Notes under the pieces: generated by a model | Seen by the model: only the letters and a program-made list of their open reading frames with translations | Database searches by the model: none | Told to the model about the DNA's origin: nothing | Position numbers and translations under genes: made by a program | Part shown: in pieces, positions 37,137-47,189 of the stretch | Position numbering within the stretch: the stretch's first letter is position 1 | How the letters are laid out: the number at the start of each line of letters is the position of its first letter | Origin: JADHOX01 sp038120515 | GTDB taxonomy: Bacteria > Pseudomonadota > Alphaproteobacteria > Rickettsiales > JABIRX01 | NCBI GenBank assembly: GCA_038120515.1 | Contig: JAYOLW010000007.1 | Location: 15,319-79,318 of the forward strand | Length of the DNA: 64,000 bases | Direction: 5' to 3'

Positions 37137-37583
37137 TTATTGGTTAGACCATTTACCCTTCTCATCTTGTAACCAAAATTTCGTGTTTTTCGGTTTAGCT
37201 AATTTTTCAGATTCATATTTTGCTTTAAATATTTTTGCTGAATTATTATCTTCATCAAAAACATATATTACTTTTTTAAATTGTTGAGCTAGTTCATCAC
37301 TAACTTCTTGCTTGGCGATTAGAATCTCTGAGTTATTAATATTTTGGTTCTTAGCAGTTATAAGTAAATATTTATAATATTCCTCACTATCATTTTCTGT
37401 ACCATGAGGCAAAAATTTATTAGTAGAGAAACTCCAAAATAATTCATCATATTTTTCTACCTCCTCAGCTTCGACAATAAAGATCATAGGCTTTTTTAAA
37501 GTAGAATAAATCTTAAATAATAATGATGGTATTATTTTATCAATTGGAGACTTTGATATTTGATAAAAGCTATAACTGGTCAT
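37137..37583 (-). CDS. holC: DNA polymerase III chi subunit
   Basis: A 148-residue protein with the HolC pattern: an N-terminal YSFYQISKSPIDKIIPSLLFKI, then a middle LFWSFSTNKFLPHGTENDSE that matches the LWTFxxxxFLPHG core of the family, and a C-terminal EKYKAKYESEKLAKPK-like helix (KIFKAKYESEKLAKPK). Chi links the clamp loader to single-strand-binding protein. It follows the glycosyltransferase after 4 bases and precedes addA. Confidence 0.85.
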   Translation of the reverse strand: MTSYSFYQISKSPIDKIIPSLLFKIYSTLKKPMIFIVEAEEVEKYDELFWSFSTNKFLPHGTENDSEEYYKYLLITAKNQNINNSEILIAKQEVSDELAQQFKKVIYVFDEDNNSAKIFKAKYESEKLAKPKNTKFWLQDEKGKWSNQ

Positions 37584-37587
37584 TTTA

Positions 37588-38739
37588 CTATTTTTTTCTC
37601 TTACGTTTTAGTTCTTTATAAACCTCAATGGTTTTTTGCTGCATTAATTCTATGGCAAAATTTTCATTGATATGCTTGATTGCAGCTTTTTTTATCATAT
37701 TACGTTTTGTTTTTGTCAGATTTATAACTTTTTTAATCTTGCTTGCAAGCAATTCAGGATTATTTGGCTCAACCAAAAAACCGGTTATTTCATCAATGAC
37801 CGTCTCTTTTGCACCACCATGATTTGTTGCAATGATAATTTTACCCATTGCACCAGCTTCTACCATCACTCTACCAAAAGCTTCAGGCCTAGTACTTGAT
37901 GATATAATTAAATTTGCAATATGATATAAATTATGAATGTCACGAACATTATCATGAATAGCTATTTGACCAGAAAGACCATACTGATTTATTAAATCAT
38001 ATAACTCTTTGACAAATTTTGGTGATTTCAATTTGTCACCTAAAATAATACAATAGAAATTTTCATTTTTAATTTTTGCCAGTGCCTCAATTAAAATTTC
38101 CTGACCTTTCCATCTTGATAACCGACCTGGTAGCAAAATAATATGCTTATCTTCAGGAATATTCCATTCAGAATTATATTTTACTACTTGATCAATACTA
38201 ACCTTGTTCGGATCAAAATGGCTCAAATCCACACCTCTGTAAATTTTACGAATTTTCTTTTTATCTACACCATATTGCTTAATCATATGATCAGTAATAA
38301 AATCTGAAATTGATATTACAAGATCAGCTTTAGTCATAATCGAATTGTATTTTTTCTTAAGAAAAGAAGTTCCAGAATAAACACCATGAAAAGTTGTTAA
38401 AAACTTGGTATTAGTTTTTAGACATGCGTAATAAGCACTCCAAGCCGGAACTCTTGACCTTGCATGCACAATATCTACTTGCTCAGTTTTGATAATTTTA
38501 ACTAATTTAGATATATTTCGCCAAATTTTAAATGGATTCTTTGAAGCAACATCAAGATTAATAACTTTTGTTCCATTTTTTTTAAGTTTTGACTCTAAGA
38601 TTCCACCTTTTGTGACTACAATTGATTTAAAGCCTTCTTTTATAATTGCTTCAGAGATTTCGATAGTGCCACGTTCAATACCACCAGAATTCATAGTTGG
38701 TACTAACTGCATAATTGTTAGACTTGATTTATTTACCAT
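37588..38739 (-). CDS. GT4-family glycosyltransferase
   Basis: A 383-residue two-domain GT-B enzyme. The N-terminal domain has MNSGGIERGTIEISEAI and the linker DIVHARSRVPAW. The C-terminal nucleotide-sugar domain has IILLPGRLSRWKGQEILIEAL and the EX7E region SSSTRPEAFGRVMVEAGAMGKIIIATNHGG. It probably transfers a sugar onto a lipid, lipopolysaccharide or other envelope glycan. Donor and acceptor cannot be told. No other glycan genes are adjacent. Confidence 0.88.
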   Translation of the reverse strand: MVNKSSLTIMQLVPTMNSGGIERGTIEISEAIIKEGFKSIVVTKGGILESKLKKNGTKVINLDVASKNPFKIWRNISKLVKIIKTEQVDIVHARSRVPAWSAYYACLKTNTKFLTTFHGVYSGTSFLKKKYNSIMTKADLVISISDFITDHMIKQYGVDKKKIRKIYRGVDLSHFDPNKVSIDQVVKYNSEWNIPEDKHIILLPGRLSRWKGQEILIEALAKIKNENFYCIILGDKLKSPKFVKELYDLINQYGLSGQIAIHDNVRDIHNLYHIANLIISSSTRPEAFGRVMVEAGAMGKIIIATNHGGAKETVIDEITGFLVEPNNPELLASKIKKVINLTKTKRNMIKKAAIKHINENFAIELMQQKTIEVYKELKRKRKK

Positions 38740-38776
38740 TGCTTGTAGAAATTTGGAAAATTTTTAGACAATTTAT

Positions 38777-39532
38777 ATGAATTTTCATAGAGTTCAAGAT
38801 GGTAATATAGCTTATAACCAAGTCGTCGGCAATAAATTTGATCTAGTGTTTTTAAGCGGTCTAAAATCTGACCGTATGGGTACTAAAGCAATGCTTATTG
38901 AACAATTTGCTACAGAGTATGGTCTTGGCTCAATTAGATTTGATTATCTAGGCCATGGCGACTCAGAAGGTAAATTTACTGATTTTGGTATTAATGACTG
39001 GCTTGAAAACACATTAAGTATTATAGATAACATCACAAGAAACCCAGTAATTCTTATTGGCTCAAGTCTTGGAGGTTGGCTTGCTTTACTTGCAACTCTT
39101 AAACGACCAAAAAAAATTGCAGGCCTAATAACTCTTGCTGCAGCCCCAGATTTTACTGAAGATTTAATGTGGGACTTATTTGACGAAAAAGCTCAAAATA
39201 TTATCAATAATGATGGTATTTATAACCTACCTGCAGATGATTGTGATGGCGAATATCCAATTACCAAAAAACTTATAGAATCAGGACGAGATAACTTATT
39301 ACTCAGGGATAATAAAATCTTAAATATTAACATCCCAACATATTGCATTCATGGTCAGAAAGACAAAGATGTGCCTTATGAAACATCTACCAAAATTTTT
39401 AGCAGACTAAAAACCGAAAGAAAAAAGTTAATTTTAAGAGTAAATGGTGATCATAGATTATCAAGTGAACCAGATCTAAGGGTTTTATGGTCAGTTCTTG
39501 AAGATTTTATAAATAACAAAGCCAAAAACTAA
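38777..39532 (+). CDS. Alpha/beta-hydrolase
   Basis: A 251-residue hydrolase with nucleophile elbow IGSSLGGWLAL (Ser), IHGQKDKDVPYE (acid region) and NGDHRLSS (catalytic His). FDYLGHGDSEGKF is the usual loop after the third strand. It resembles the alphaproteobacterial homologues of ABHD10/palmitoyl-protein thioesterase, but the substrate is not predictable. The 3' end overlaps the convergent midA gene by 4 bases. Confidence 0.85.
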   Translation: MNFHRVQDGNIAYNQVVGNKFDLVFLSGLKSDRMGTKAMLIEQFATEYGLGSIRFDYLGHGDSEGKFTDFGINDWLENTLSIIDNITRNPVILIGSSLGGWLALLATLKRPKKIAGLITLAAAPDFTEDLMWDLFDEKAQNIINNDGIYNLPADDCDGEYPITKKLIESGRDNLLLRDNKILNINIPTYCIHGQKDKDVPYETSTKIFSRLKTERKKLILRVNGDHRLSSEPDLRVLWSVLEDFINNKAKN

Positions 39533-40572
39533 ACTTTAGGTTCTAGCTCTAATACTTTAAACAACTCTCCCATTTGATCTTTAGCAGTTAGACGATTAAA
39601 TGCTAAATCTAATTTTTCTATCACAGCTACCTCTTTCCCAGCCTTACAGGCTTCAAATCTCTGCCTTATTCCTAAAGACAAAAGAAACTCACCCTGATTA
39701 TTGATACGATAACTACAGTTACCTTCTTTTAAACTGTCAATAATTGCCTTAAAATTAACTAAATATGTTAAATCTTGATCGCCTATATTGGCAAAAATAT
39801 TTTGATATTTATGATCCTTTAGTGCCTGAATAGTAGGCTGAAAATTATATTCCGTATAACCATAATCAATTATCACAGCTCGTGAATTTGTTGTTTCGAC
39901 GAAATCTACAATTTGTTTGATCAGATTAATTGTACTTATTGATAACTCAAAAATATCACCATCTTGATTTTGCGTCTTTACAAAATTACGAATAGTTGAA
40001 CATATAGAGGATTTCTCGAGGCAAAAATGGAACATTTCTGAAAAATCAATTTTTCTTTCAAACCATTGACCTTTCTGATATTCGAATTGCTGCATTGGCA
40101 AGCAATCAAGCAATTCATTAGATATTATAAAACTTGGCTTTAACGGTATTTGCGAGAATTCATTATAATGATTAATTGTAATCTTAAACTCTGCCAAATT
40201 TTCTTGCTGTATCTTTCTAAGACTTGAACTGATTTCTACCATATGAATAGTAATCTTGTTAAAGAAATCCGGAAATTTGCTAAATACTCTTAGCATGTCT
40301 TGCATAAGAACGCCTCTTCCAGGGCCTAATTCTATTATTTGCAAGTCCTTAACACCTTGAAAGTAATGTAAACAATAAAGCGCAATCACCTCACCAAAAC
40401 CTTGCGATATCTCTGGACTTGTTATGAAATCACCTAACTTCCCAACTGGGTTTTTAGTTACATAATATCCAAATTTTGTATCAAATAGACATATTTGCAT
40501 AAACTCGCCAACAGAAATTGGTCCATTTATATTAATGTTGTTAATAATTTTATCTGATAATTGATCAGTCAT
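39529..40572 (-). CDS. MidA/NDUFAF7-family protein arginine methyltransferase
   Basis: A 347-residue SAM-dependent methyltransferase. The N-terminal GPISVGEFMQICLFDTKFGYY and GDFITSPEISQGFGE are family signatures, and the SAM site IIELGPGRGVLMQDML is intact. In mitochondria NDUFAF7 methylates an arginine of a complex I subunit, which is required for assembly. The bacterial homologues are widespread in alphaproteobacteria. It lies 6 bases after lgt, the common order. Confidence 0.92.
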   Translation of the reverse strand: MTDQLSDKIINNININGPISVGEFMQICLFDTKFGYYVTKNPVGKLGDFITSPEISQGFGEVIALYCLHYFQGVKDLQIIELGPGRGVLMQDMLRVFSKFPDFFNKITIHMVEISSSLRKIQQENLAEFKITINHYNEFSQIPLKPSFIISNELLDCLPMQQFEYQKGQWFERKIDFSEMFHFCLEKSSICSTIRNFVKTQNQDGDIFELSISTINLIKQIVDFVETTNSRAVIIDYGYTEYNFQPTIQALKDHKYQNIFANIGDQDLTYLVNFKAIIDSLKEGNCSYRINNQGEFLLSLGIRQRFEACKAGKEVAVIEKLDLAFNRLTAKDQMGELFKVLELEPKV

Positions 40573-40578
40573 ATAATT

Positions 40579-41373
40579 TTACAATTTAGTAAAATAATTA
40601 TCTTTTTTTACGATCATGAAGATACCCAATCCGATCATTGGCAGAGATAAAATTTGTCCCATCGTAACAAAAGAAAATAAATAACCTATATGCTGGTCAG
40701 GGACCCTAAAAAACTCAACAATTATACGTGAGATACCATAACAAATCATAAAAGTTGCAGCTAACCTACCTGGTTGCTCACGAAAAGACTTCATATTAAC
40801 CAAATAAAGTAACACACAAAAAGTAACCCCACCCTCAAGAGCAGCCTCATATAATTGGCTAGGATGTCTTGGTAGCTCTCCTCCTCTTGGAAAAATCACA
40901 CCAAAAGATGATGTTGTAACTTTACCATATAATTCGCCATTAATAAAATTAGCAATTCGGCCTAGACCAATACCAACTGGTGTTGCACAAGCGAGAAAAT
41001 CCATATTTCTTAAAAAACCATTTTTTTCTTTTTTACTATGGAAATAAACCGCAAGAGTAAAACCTATGAGACCACCATGAAACGACATACCGCCTTGCCA
41101 TACATATAAAATCTCTAACGGATGAAAAATGTAATAAGAAAAATTATAAAACAAAACATAACCAAGCCTTCCACCAAGAATTATACCAAGGATCACTTTA
41201 AAACTTAAATCATCTAACTGTTTGTTTGAAAATAATTTCAAGCTAAACTTCTTGTCTAAATATGACATATAAACAACACCAAACACAATGCCAACTATAT
41301 ATGCCATCGAATACCATTTTATTGATATAGGACCAAGAGTGAACATATTGGGATCAAAATCTGCAACTATCAT
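40579..41373 (-). CDS. lgt: Prolipoprotein diacylglyceryl transferase
   Basis: Lgt adds diacylglycerol to the cysteine of lipoprotein precursors such as Pal and the Cys-rich lipoprotein in this window. The 264-residue protein has about seven membrane segments and the conserved MSFHGGLIGF, GLGRIANFINGELYG (essential Arg and Asn) and HPSQLYEAALEG motifs. It begins the lgt-midA pair, and a 160-base divergent gap separates it from slt. Confidence 0.96.
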   Translation of the reverse strand: MIVADFDPNMFTLGPISIKWYSMAYIVGIVFGVVYMSYLDKKFSLKLFSNKQLDDLSFKVILGIILGGRLGYVLFYNFSYYIFHPLEILYVWQGGMSFHGGLIGFTLAVYFHSKKEKNGFLRNMDFLACATPVGIGLGRIANFINGELYGKVTTSSFGVIFPRGGELPRHPSQLYEAALEGGVTFCVLLYLVNMKSFREQPGRLAATFMICYGISRIIVEFFRVPDQHIGYLFSFVTMGQILSLPMIGLGIFMIVKKDNYFTKL

Positions 41374-41534
41374 AAGAAAAAGACATCAAGAGTGATAAAA
41401 AATTCAAGAAACCCTATCATTGAAAAGAATAAATGAAAGAGACCTATTTTAGTTATATAAAATTTATTTTTTTTATAGATAATATTCAGTTTTTACTATA
41501 AAAAATCATATGTGATTTTATTTGGAACATAAAA

Positions 41535-43466
41535 TTGAGATATCAAACATATTTATATATTATTATCATCTTTTTATCATTGCATAATACTCTATATGCA
41601 AAATATGAAGATATTGTTGATAGTGAAGATTTAAAATGTCTCAAAGAAGTTGATCAAAATATAATCAGAGGCAAATATACAGATGCTTTAATAAAAGCTA
41701 ATCTTTGTAATGATCATGCTATTAAACTACTTTCTCAATGGTTAATTATTAACAAAGATGACTATTTTTCGCTCGATAGCCTTTTAAATTTCCAAAAAAT
41801 AGCAAATAACATCCCAGCTCCATACAATCTGCAAGAAAGATTTTATAACGCAGCCAGAGATAGTGATGTAAACTCAGAAGATATTTCGAAATTATTTGAT
41901 AATAACACTTATAGTTTAGAAGTAGTTGAAAAATTTATCAGATTAAATCGCTACAATAATAACATTTCACCTCAGGAAGAAAAAAAATTAATTCAACAAA
42001 GCTGGATCAAAGGTAATCATAGTTTTAAAGATTTAAAAACATTTGTCGAAATTTATAAAAACTTTTTGACCGAAGAGGATTTAATTTCAAAATCAAATCA
42101 ATTGCTTAGCCAAGGTGACATTAAAAATGCAAATTATTTAGCATCTCATATTAGAAATCAGGATTACAAAAAATATATTAAGACAGTCTTAAGCTTTCAT
42201 AGTAAATCTCGAACATCATTATCATTATTAAAAACCTTACCACAACAATATGAAAATGATGAAACACTGATTTATTATATTTCGTTATATTACCATTCCA
42301 AGAACCAAGATAGCAAAGTCACAGGTTATTTATTAAATTTACCTGAACAACTTCAATCACCCAATCGTTTAACTTTAATTAAGATCAGAAACGCTCGTTA
42401 TCATATTGAAAAAGGTAATTACGAGACAGCATATAAATTATTACAAAATCATAATATCAAAGCTGGAAGTTCAGACTTTGCAGATATAGAATGGCTTTCT
42501 GGATGGATCGCACTTAGATTTTTAAACAAACCTGAGGCTGCAATAAAGCATTTTTCTGATATGTATAACAATGTTGGGTATGCAATTAGCTTATCAAGAG
42601 CATCATATTGGCTTGGCAGAAGTTATAAAGCATTTGGCGATATCATTTCAGCTAGCAAATGGTTTAAGATCTCAAGTGGTTATAGCACTACATATTATGG
42701 ACAAATGGCTTTAATGGAAGATACTCAAGGATTTCAGATATCTCTGCCTAAATTAGAAACCTATAGTAACAGTGAACTTAAAATCAGAATAGACAACAAT
42801 ATAGCGCTTCGTTTAAGCATTTACCTTCAATATTTGGGTTATTCAAACGAGGCCTACAGTTTTGCTAAATATGTAATTGAAAATAATATTATTAATCAAA
42901 ATCTCTTTCTCTATTTAGCAATTTACAAAAAAACTGATGATCACAGATTTATCACTAAAGTGTCTAGATTTGCAACTCGTAAAAACATTATCACGACATC
43001 TAATTATCCAGTCATTGAAGATATTGATTTTAAAAATAAAGCCTTAGCTTTTGCTATAATTAAACAAGAAAGCGGATTTAATGACAAAGCTATTAGCAGT
43101 AAAGGCGCAATTGGATTTATGCAATTAATGCCTGAAACCGCCAAAGATGTATCTAAAATGTTAAATTTGAAATATAGTTATAATAGATTAAAAAATGATC
43201 AGGAATATAATTTAGAGCTGGGAAGTTATTACATAAATCATCTGCTAAATCAGTTTGATAATTCTTTTATACTTGCTGTTGCTGCTTATAATGCCGGGCC
43301 TGCAAATGTCAAAAAATGGATTAATCGTAATGGCGATGTTAGACAATTTAAAAACATCTATGAGATTATTGATTGGGTTGAAAAAATACCATATCCAGAA
43401 ACCAGAAATTATGTGCAAAGAATTCTCGAGAATATGATAATTTACTTGCATTTATTGGAACAATAA
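41535..43466 (+). CDS. slt: Soluble lytic transglycosylase
   Basis: A 643-residue periplasmic enzyme that cuts peptidoglycan to 1,6-anhydromuropeptides. It uses a TTG start with TGGAA upstream, followed by a signal peptide ending LYA. A long alpha-superhelical U domain covers about residues 30-490. The C-terminal lysozyme-like domain has the catalytic Glu in FAIIKQESGFNDKAIS, then KGAIGFMQLMPETA and AVAAYNAGPANVKKWI. Its 3' end overlaps the truncated ccmB gene on the other strand by 15 bases. Confidence 0.93.
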   Translation: MRYQTYLYIIIIFLSLHNTLYAKYEDIVDSEDLKCLKEVDQNIIRGKYTDALIKANLCNDHAIKLLSQWLIINKDDYFSLDSLLNFQKIANNIPAPYNLQERFYNAARDSDVNSEDISKLFDNNTYSLEVVEKFIRLNRYNNNISPQEEKKLIQQSWIKGNHSFKDLKTFVEIYKNFLTEEDLISKSNQLLSQGDIKNANYLASHIRNQDYKKYIKTVLSFHSKSRTSLSLLKTLPQQYENDETLIYYISLYYHSKNQDSKVTGYLLNLPEQLQSPNRLTLIKIRNARYHIEKGNYETAYKLLQNHNIKAGSSDFADIEWLSGWIALRFLNKPEAAIKHFSDMYNNVGYAISLSRASYWLGRSYKAFGDIISASKWFKISSGYSTTYYGQMALMEDTQGFQISLPKLETYSNSELKIRIDNNIALRLSIYLQYLGYSNEAYSFAKYVIENNIINQNLFLYLAIYKKTDDHRFITKVSRFATRKNIITTSNYPVIEDIDFKNKALAFAIIKQESGFNDKAISSKGAIGFMQLMPETAKDVSKMLNLKYSYNRLKNDQEYNLELGSYYINHLLNQFDNSFILAVAAYNAGPANVKKWINRNGDVRQFKNIYEIIDWVEKIPYPETRNYVQRILENMIIYLHLLEQ

Positions 43467-43775
43467 AAATCCCGATCCTAATATCACAGAATTAATAATT
43501 ATTAATAAAATTAATTTAGTAAAAACAATGCTAAGTAAACTAATATTGGCAATTTTATAATTAACGAAAACGCCATTTTTAGTATCTATTTTTAAAACTG
43601 CAAAACTATGCAAAGTAATAATTAATAAAATTAAGATACCAGATAATTTAGTATTATTATTTAAAACAAAATAATTAATCAGCATTGCAAACACAAAAAC
43701 TAGATGAAAGCCAAAAAAGTTTAATTTTTGTCCAGCATAATTTTTTAGATCATAGGATAATAGCTCAATTAGCAT
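43452..43775 (-). CDS. ccmB: CcmB-like membrane protein, half length
   Basis: About 107 residues with three hydrophobic segments that resemble only the N-terminal half of CcmB (usual length about 220). MLIELLSYDLKNY and the later VLKIDTKNGVFVNYKIANISLLSIVFTKL align with the DxxxGxLxxY...SL..IVFxK region of that family. The start at 43775 lies 11 bases inside ccmA and follows GGGGA; an ATG at 43790 is also possible. The missing half is not found in another frame, because that DNA is occupied by slt. With the altered CcmA this suggests a decaying or repurposed haem exporter. Confidence 0.6.
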   Translation of the reverse strand: MLIELLSYDLKNYAGQKLNFFGFHLVFVFAMLINYFVLNNNTKLSGILILLIITLHSFAVLKIDTKNGVFVNYKIANISLLSIVFTKLILLIIINSVILGSGFLLFQ

Positions 43776-44385
43776 AAGGAAAGTCCCCAAGATTTATTTT
43801 GTTATTAATAACTTCTAATTGCTGATCTGATTGATTCATTATGATAATACCTCCTTCATCTGACCTTACTTTAATCATATCAGATAGCTTCTTATGTATT
43901 GGTTGTGGTAAATTCTGAAAAGGCTCATTTAAATACCAAATAGGTTTTGGATCAAGAATTAAACGTGATAATATTACTGATTGTCTCTGAGATTGATTTA
44001 GAGTGATAAACTTACGGTCTGCAATATCATCAAGCTCAAAAAAATAAAATGCAGTATCAATTAACAATTCATTTCCATAAATACCAGACCAAAATCTTAC
44101 ATTTTCTAATACTGTCAGATGTTCTTTAAAACCATGCAATTCCTGATCGATATAATGAATATCATTAAAATATTGTTGCTTAGACTCTTTGATGTTGCTT
44201 TGTTTAATTAATATTTGACCAGTGAAATGTTTGTTCAGCCCAGCAAGTGACTTGAGGAAAAGGTTACGAATATTTTTATCTAAACCAACAATATTGGTAA
44301 CTGAACATTGAAAAAAACTACAAGATAAATCATGTACATATTTATTTGATTTTATCTCTAGGCAAAAATTTTCAATGGTCAGCAT
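43765..44385 (-). CDS. ccmA: CcmA-like ABC ATPase with degenerate nucleotide-binding motifs
   Basis: A 206-residue protein aligning end to end with CcmA, the ATPase of the cytochrome c maturation haem exporter. All ATP-site motifs are changed. Walker A, normally GxxGxGKT, reads GLDKNIRNL (34-42). The signature LSAGQxxR reads LNQSQRQ (129-135). Walker B LLDEP reads YLNEP (151-155), and the H-loop histidine is absent (NQSDQQL). The frame is nevertheless open, and it overlaps ccmB like a working operon. No other ccm genes are nearby. Confidence 0.72.
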   Translation of the reverse strand: MLTIENFCLEIKSNKYVHDLSCSFFQCSVTNIVGLDKNIRNLFLKSLAGLNKHFTGQILIKQSNIKESKQQYFNDIHYIDQELHGFKEHLTVLENVRFWSGIYGNELLIDTAFYFFELDDIADRKFITLNQSQRQSVILSRLILDPKPIWYLNEPFQNLPQPIHKKLSDMIKVRSDEGGIIIMNQSDQQLEVINNKINLGDFPYAN

Positions 44386-44470
44386 ATTAAAGACGAAATT
44401 TAAATATCAGAAATATTGTTAATTATGTTTTTATGATTAAGTGTCTAATCAAAGACCCATTAATTTGTAA

Positions 44471-47125
44471 ATGAAAATGACACAAAATCCATATATAAAA
44501 GCATTATCTGTTAAAAATGATCATTATAAATATTTTGATCTTAAAACTCTAATTGAATCTTGTGGCAGTAAGATCACAAACCTACCATATTCTATAAGGA
44601 TACTGTTCGAAAATTACTTGAGGTCAGCAGCGATAAATGGTAATTTTGATGAAGCTGCAGATCGAATTAAAGCTTATCTAAACAAAACTCCTGATGTTGA
44701 AGTAGCATATTATCCAGCAAGAATTTTAATGCAGGATTTTACCGGCGTGCCTGCAGTTGTCGATCTTGCTTCAATGCGTCAAGCAGTACTAGATAATGGC
44801 GGTGACCCAAAAAAAATAAACCCTATAATTCAAGTTGATTTAGTTATAGATCACTCTGTACAAGTTGATTTCTACAAAACTGATTCTGCTTTATCAGATA
44901 ATATCAAACGTGAGCTTGAGCGAAATAATGAAAGATACAAATTTTTAAAATGGGGCGGGGCAGCATTTGATAATTACAGAGCTGTACCTCCTGGAACTGG
45001 AATTTGTCATCAAGTTAATTTAGAATATTTAGCTGAAGTTTCATATGTTAAAGAAATCAATAACGAAAAATTTATTTATCCTGATAGTTTAGTTGGAACT
45101 GATTCACACACAACCATGATTAATGGAGTTGGTGTTTTTGGTTTTGGTGTTGGCGGTATTGAGGCAGAAGCTGCCATGCTTGGTCAAGAAGTTTCAATGG
45201 TTGTTCCTAAAGTTGTGGGGTTTAAGCTAACTGGTGCACCTCAGGAAGGAGTTACTGCAACTGATATTGTTCTGACTATTTGTGAAAAATTAAGGCAGCA
45301 TGGTGTCGTTGGCAAATTTGTTGAGTTTTATGGTGATGCAGTAAGTAATTTATCACTTGCAGATAGAGCTACAATTTCAAATATGTCACCAGAATTTGGT
45401 GCTACTATGGCATATTTTCCAGTTGATGATGAGACTATTAATTACCTAAGATTAACTGCACGTAATGAAAATATTATTCACAGAACTGAAGCATATTTTA
45501 AAACTCAAGAATTTTGGCGTAATAATGCAGATGAAATAAAATATGATGAAGAATTATTATTTGACTTATCTGCTGTAAAACCATGTCTTGCTGGTCCTAA
45601 ATTACCACAAGATCGAGTAACACTTGAGAATGTTGGTAATGATTTTAGTGATAAATTTACTGTAGACCTAAAAGCAAAATTTACTGTTCAAAACCAAAAT
45701 TATCAAATGCAGCATGGCGATGTTGTGATTGCAGCGATTACTTCTTGTACTAACACTTCAAACCCATCAGTTATGGTTGCAGCTGGTTTAATTGCCAAAA
45801 AGGCCTTAGAAAAAGGTCTTAAAATTAAACCATATGTGAAATCATCACTGGCTCCTGGTTCACAAGTTGTAACAGAATATTTAGCCAAAGCTGGTTTAAT
45901 TCAGCCATTATCTGAGCTTGGTTTTAAAGTTGTTGGTTATGGCTGTACAACCTGTATCGGTAACTCAGGTCCATTAGATGATGAAATTGAAGCAACGATT
46001 ACGGAAAACAAGATGATAGTATCCTCGGTATTATCAGGAAATAGAAATTTTGAAGGTAGAATTCATCCTTTGGTTAAAGCTAGTTATTTAGCATCTCCAC
46101 CGCTTGTAATTGCTTATGCATTACTCGGTAATACACGAAATGATATTACAACTACAGCTCTTGGACAGGATCAAAATGGTCATGATGTTTTCTTAAAAGA
46201 TCTTTGGCCATCTAATCAAGAAATCAGTGAATATATCGCTAAATCAATTACACCTGAAATGTTCAAAGAGAAATATGCTAGTGTATTTGATGGCGATGAA
46301 ACATGGCAAAAAAGTGAGTTTACTCCCAGCCAAACTTATCAAGTTGATAAGACTAGCACAGATATTCAGAACCCTCCTTTCTTTGGCAATTTAAATGCCC
46401 AAATTAATAAGGATATTAACAATGCCAGAATTCTTGCATTATTTGGTGACAATATCACAACTGATCATATCTCACCTGCAGGTGCAATATCCAAAGAAAC
46501 CCCAGCTGCTTTATATTTAAATAATAAAGATATCGCAGTAAAAGATTTCAACTCATATGGATCAAGGCGAGGAAATCATGAAGTTATGATGCGTGGAACT
46601 TTTGCCAATGTCAGGATTAAAAACGAAATGATGCACGGCAAGGAAGGTGGCATGACTATTTTTCAAAATAGTGGCTCATCACAAGAAATGACAATTTTCG
46701 ATGCAGCTATGAGTTATCAAGCCCTTGCCAAAGATTTAGTTATCTTTGCAGGTAAAAATTATGGTACTGGATCATCACGAGATTGGGCAGCAAAAGGTAG
46801 TAGATTACTTGGTGTCAAAGCCGTAATAGCTGAAAGTTTTGAAAGAATTCATAGATCAAATTTAATTGGAATGGGTGTTTTGCCACTTATTTTCAAATCT
46901 GATAATCGTTTATCATTAAAACTTGAAGGCACCGAATTAGTGACAATTTTAGGTTTAAACGATATTAAAGTTGGATCGACCGTAATTGCAAATATTCAAT
47001 ATGCAAATGGTGAGACTAAAGATGTTGAGCTTACTGTTAAAATTGATACTGACGTTGAGCTTCAAAACTACCAAAATGGTGGAATTCTACAAAGAGTTGT
47101 TAAAGAAGTCGCCAACCAGAATTAA
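44471..47125 (+). CDS. acnA: Aconitate hydratase A
   Basis: An 884-residue TCA-cycle enzyme converting citrate to isocitrate. Cluster cysteines are in AAITSCTNTSNPSVM and GYGCTTCIGNSGPL. SLVGTDSHTTMINGVGVFGFG and the C-terminal swivel domain with NYGTGSSRDWAAKG are typical. It has the full length of the AcnA/IRP family. It ends in front of a strong hairpin terminator shared with the convergent cysK. Confidence 0.97.
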   Translation: MKMTQNPYIKALSVKNDHYKYFDLKTLIESCGSKITNLPYSIRILFENYLRSAAINGNFDEAADRIKAYLNKTPDVEVAYYPARILMQDFTGVPAVVDLASMRQAVLDNGGDPKKINPIIQVDLVIDHSVQVDFYKTDSALSDNIKRELERNNERYKFLKWGGAAFDNYRAVPPGTGICHQVNLEYLAEVSYVKEINNEKFIYPDSLVGTDSHTTMINGVGVFGFGVGGIEAEAAMLGQEVSMVVPKVVGFKLTGAPQEGVTATDIVLTICEKLRQHGVVGKFVEFYGDAVSNLSLADRATISNMSPEFGATMAYFPVDDETINYLRLTARNENIIHRTEAYFKTQEFWRNNADEIKYDEELLFDLSAVKPCLAGPKLPQDRVTLENVGNDFSDKFTVDLKAKFTVQNQNYQMQHGDVVIAAITSCTNTSNPSVMVAAGLIAKKALEKGLKIKPYVKSSLAPGSQVVTEYLAKAGLIQPLSELGFKVVGYGCTTCIGNSGPLDDEIEATITENKMIVSSVLSGNRNFEGRIHPLVKASYLASPPLVIAYALLGNTRNDITTTALGQDQNGHDVFLKDLWPSNQEISEYIAKSITPEMFKEKYASVFDGDETWQKSEFTPSQTYQVDKTSTDIQNPPFFGNLNAQINKDINNARILALFGDNITTDHISPAGAISKETPAALYLNNKDIAVKDFNSYGSRRGNHEVMMRGTFANVRIKNEMMHGKEGGMTIFQNSGSSQEMTIFDAAMSYQALAKDLVIFAGKNYGTGSSRDWAAKGSRLLGVKAVIAESFERIHRSNLIGMGVLPLIFKSDNRLSLKLEGTELVTILGLNDIKVGSTVIANIQYANGETKDVELTVKIDTDVELQNYQNGGILQRVVKEVANQN

Positions 47126-47162
47126 AAAAAGGGCTAAGGCATAAAGCCAGAGCCCTTTTTAA
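47124..47162. terminator. Bidirectional rho-independent terminator between acnA and cysK
   Basis: AAAAAAAGGGCT on one side and AGCCCTTTTT on the other form a stem, with an inner GGC-ATAAA-GCC stem at its tip. A T-run follows in both directions, so it can end acnA on the plus strand and cysK (the end of the cys operon) on the minus strand. This is the clearest terminator in the window. Confidence 0.9.
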
Positions 47163-47189
47163 ATTTTCTATTTTATAAATATCTCAATA

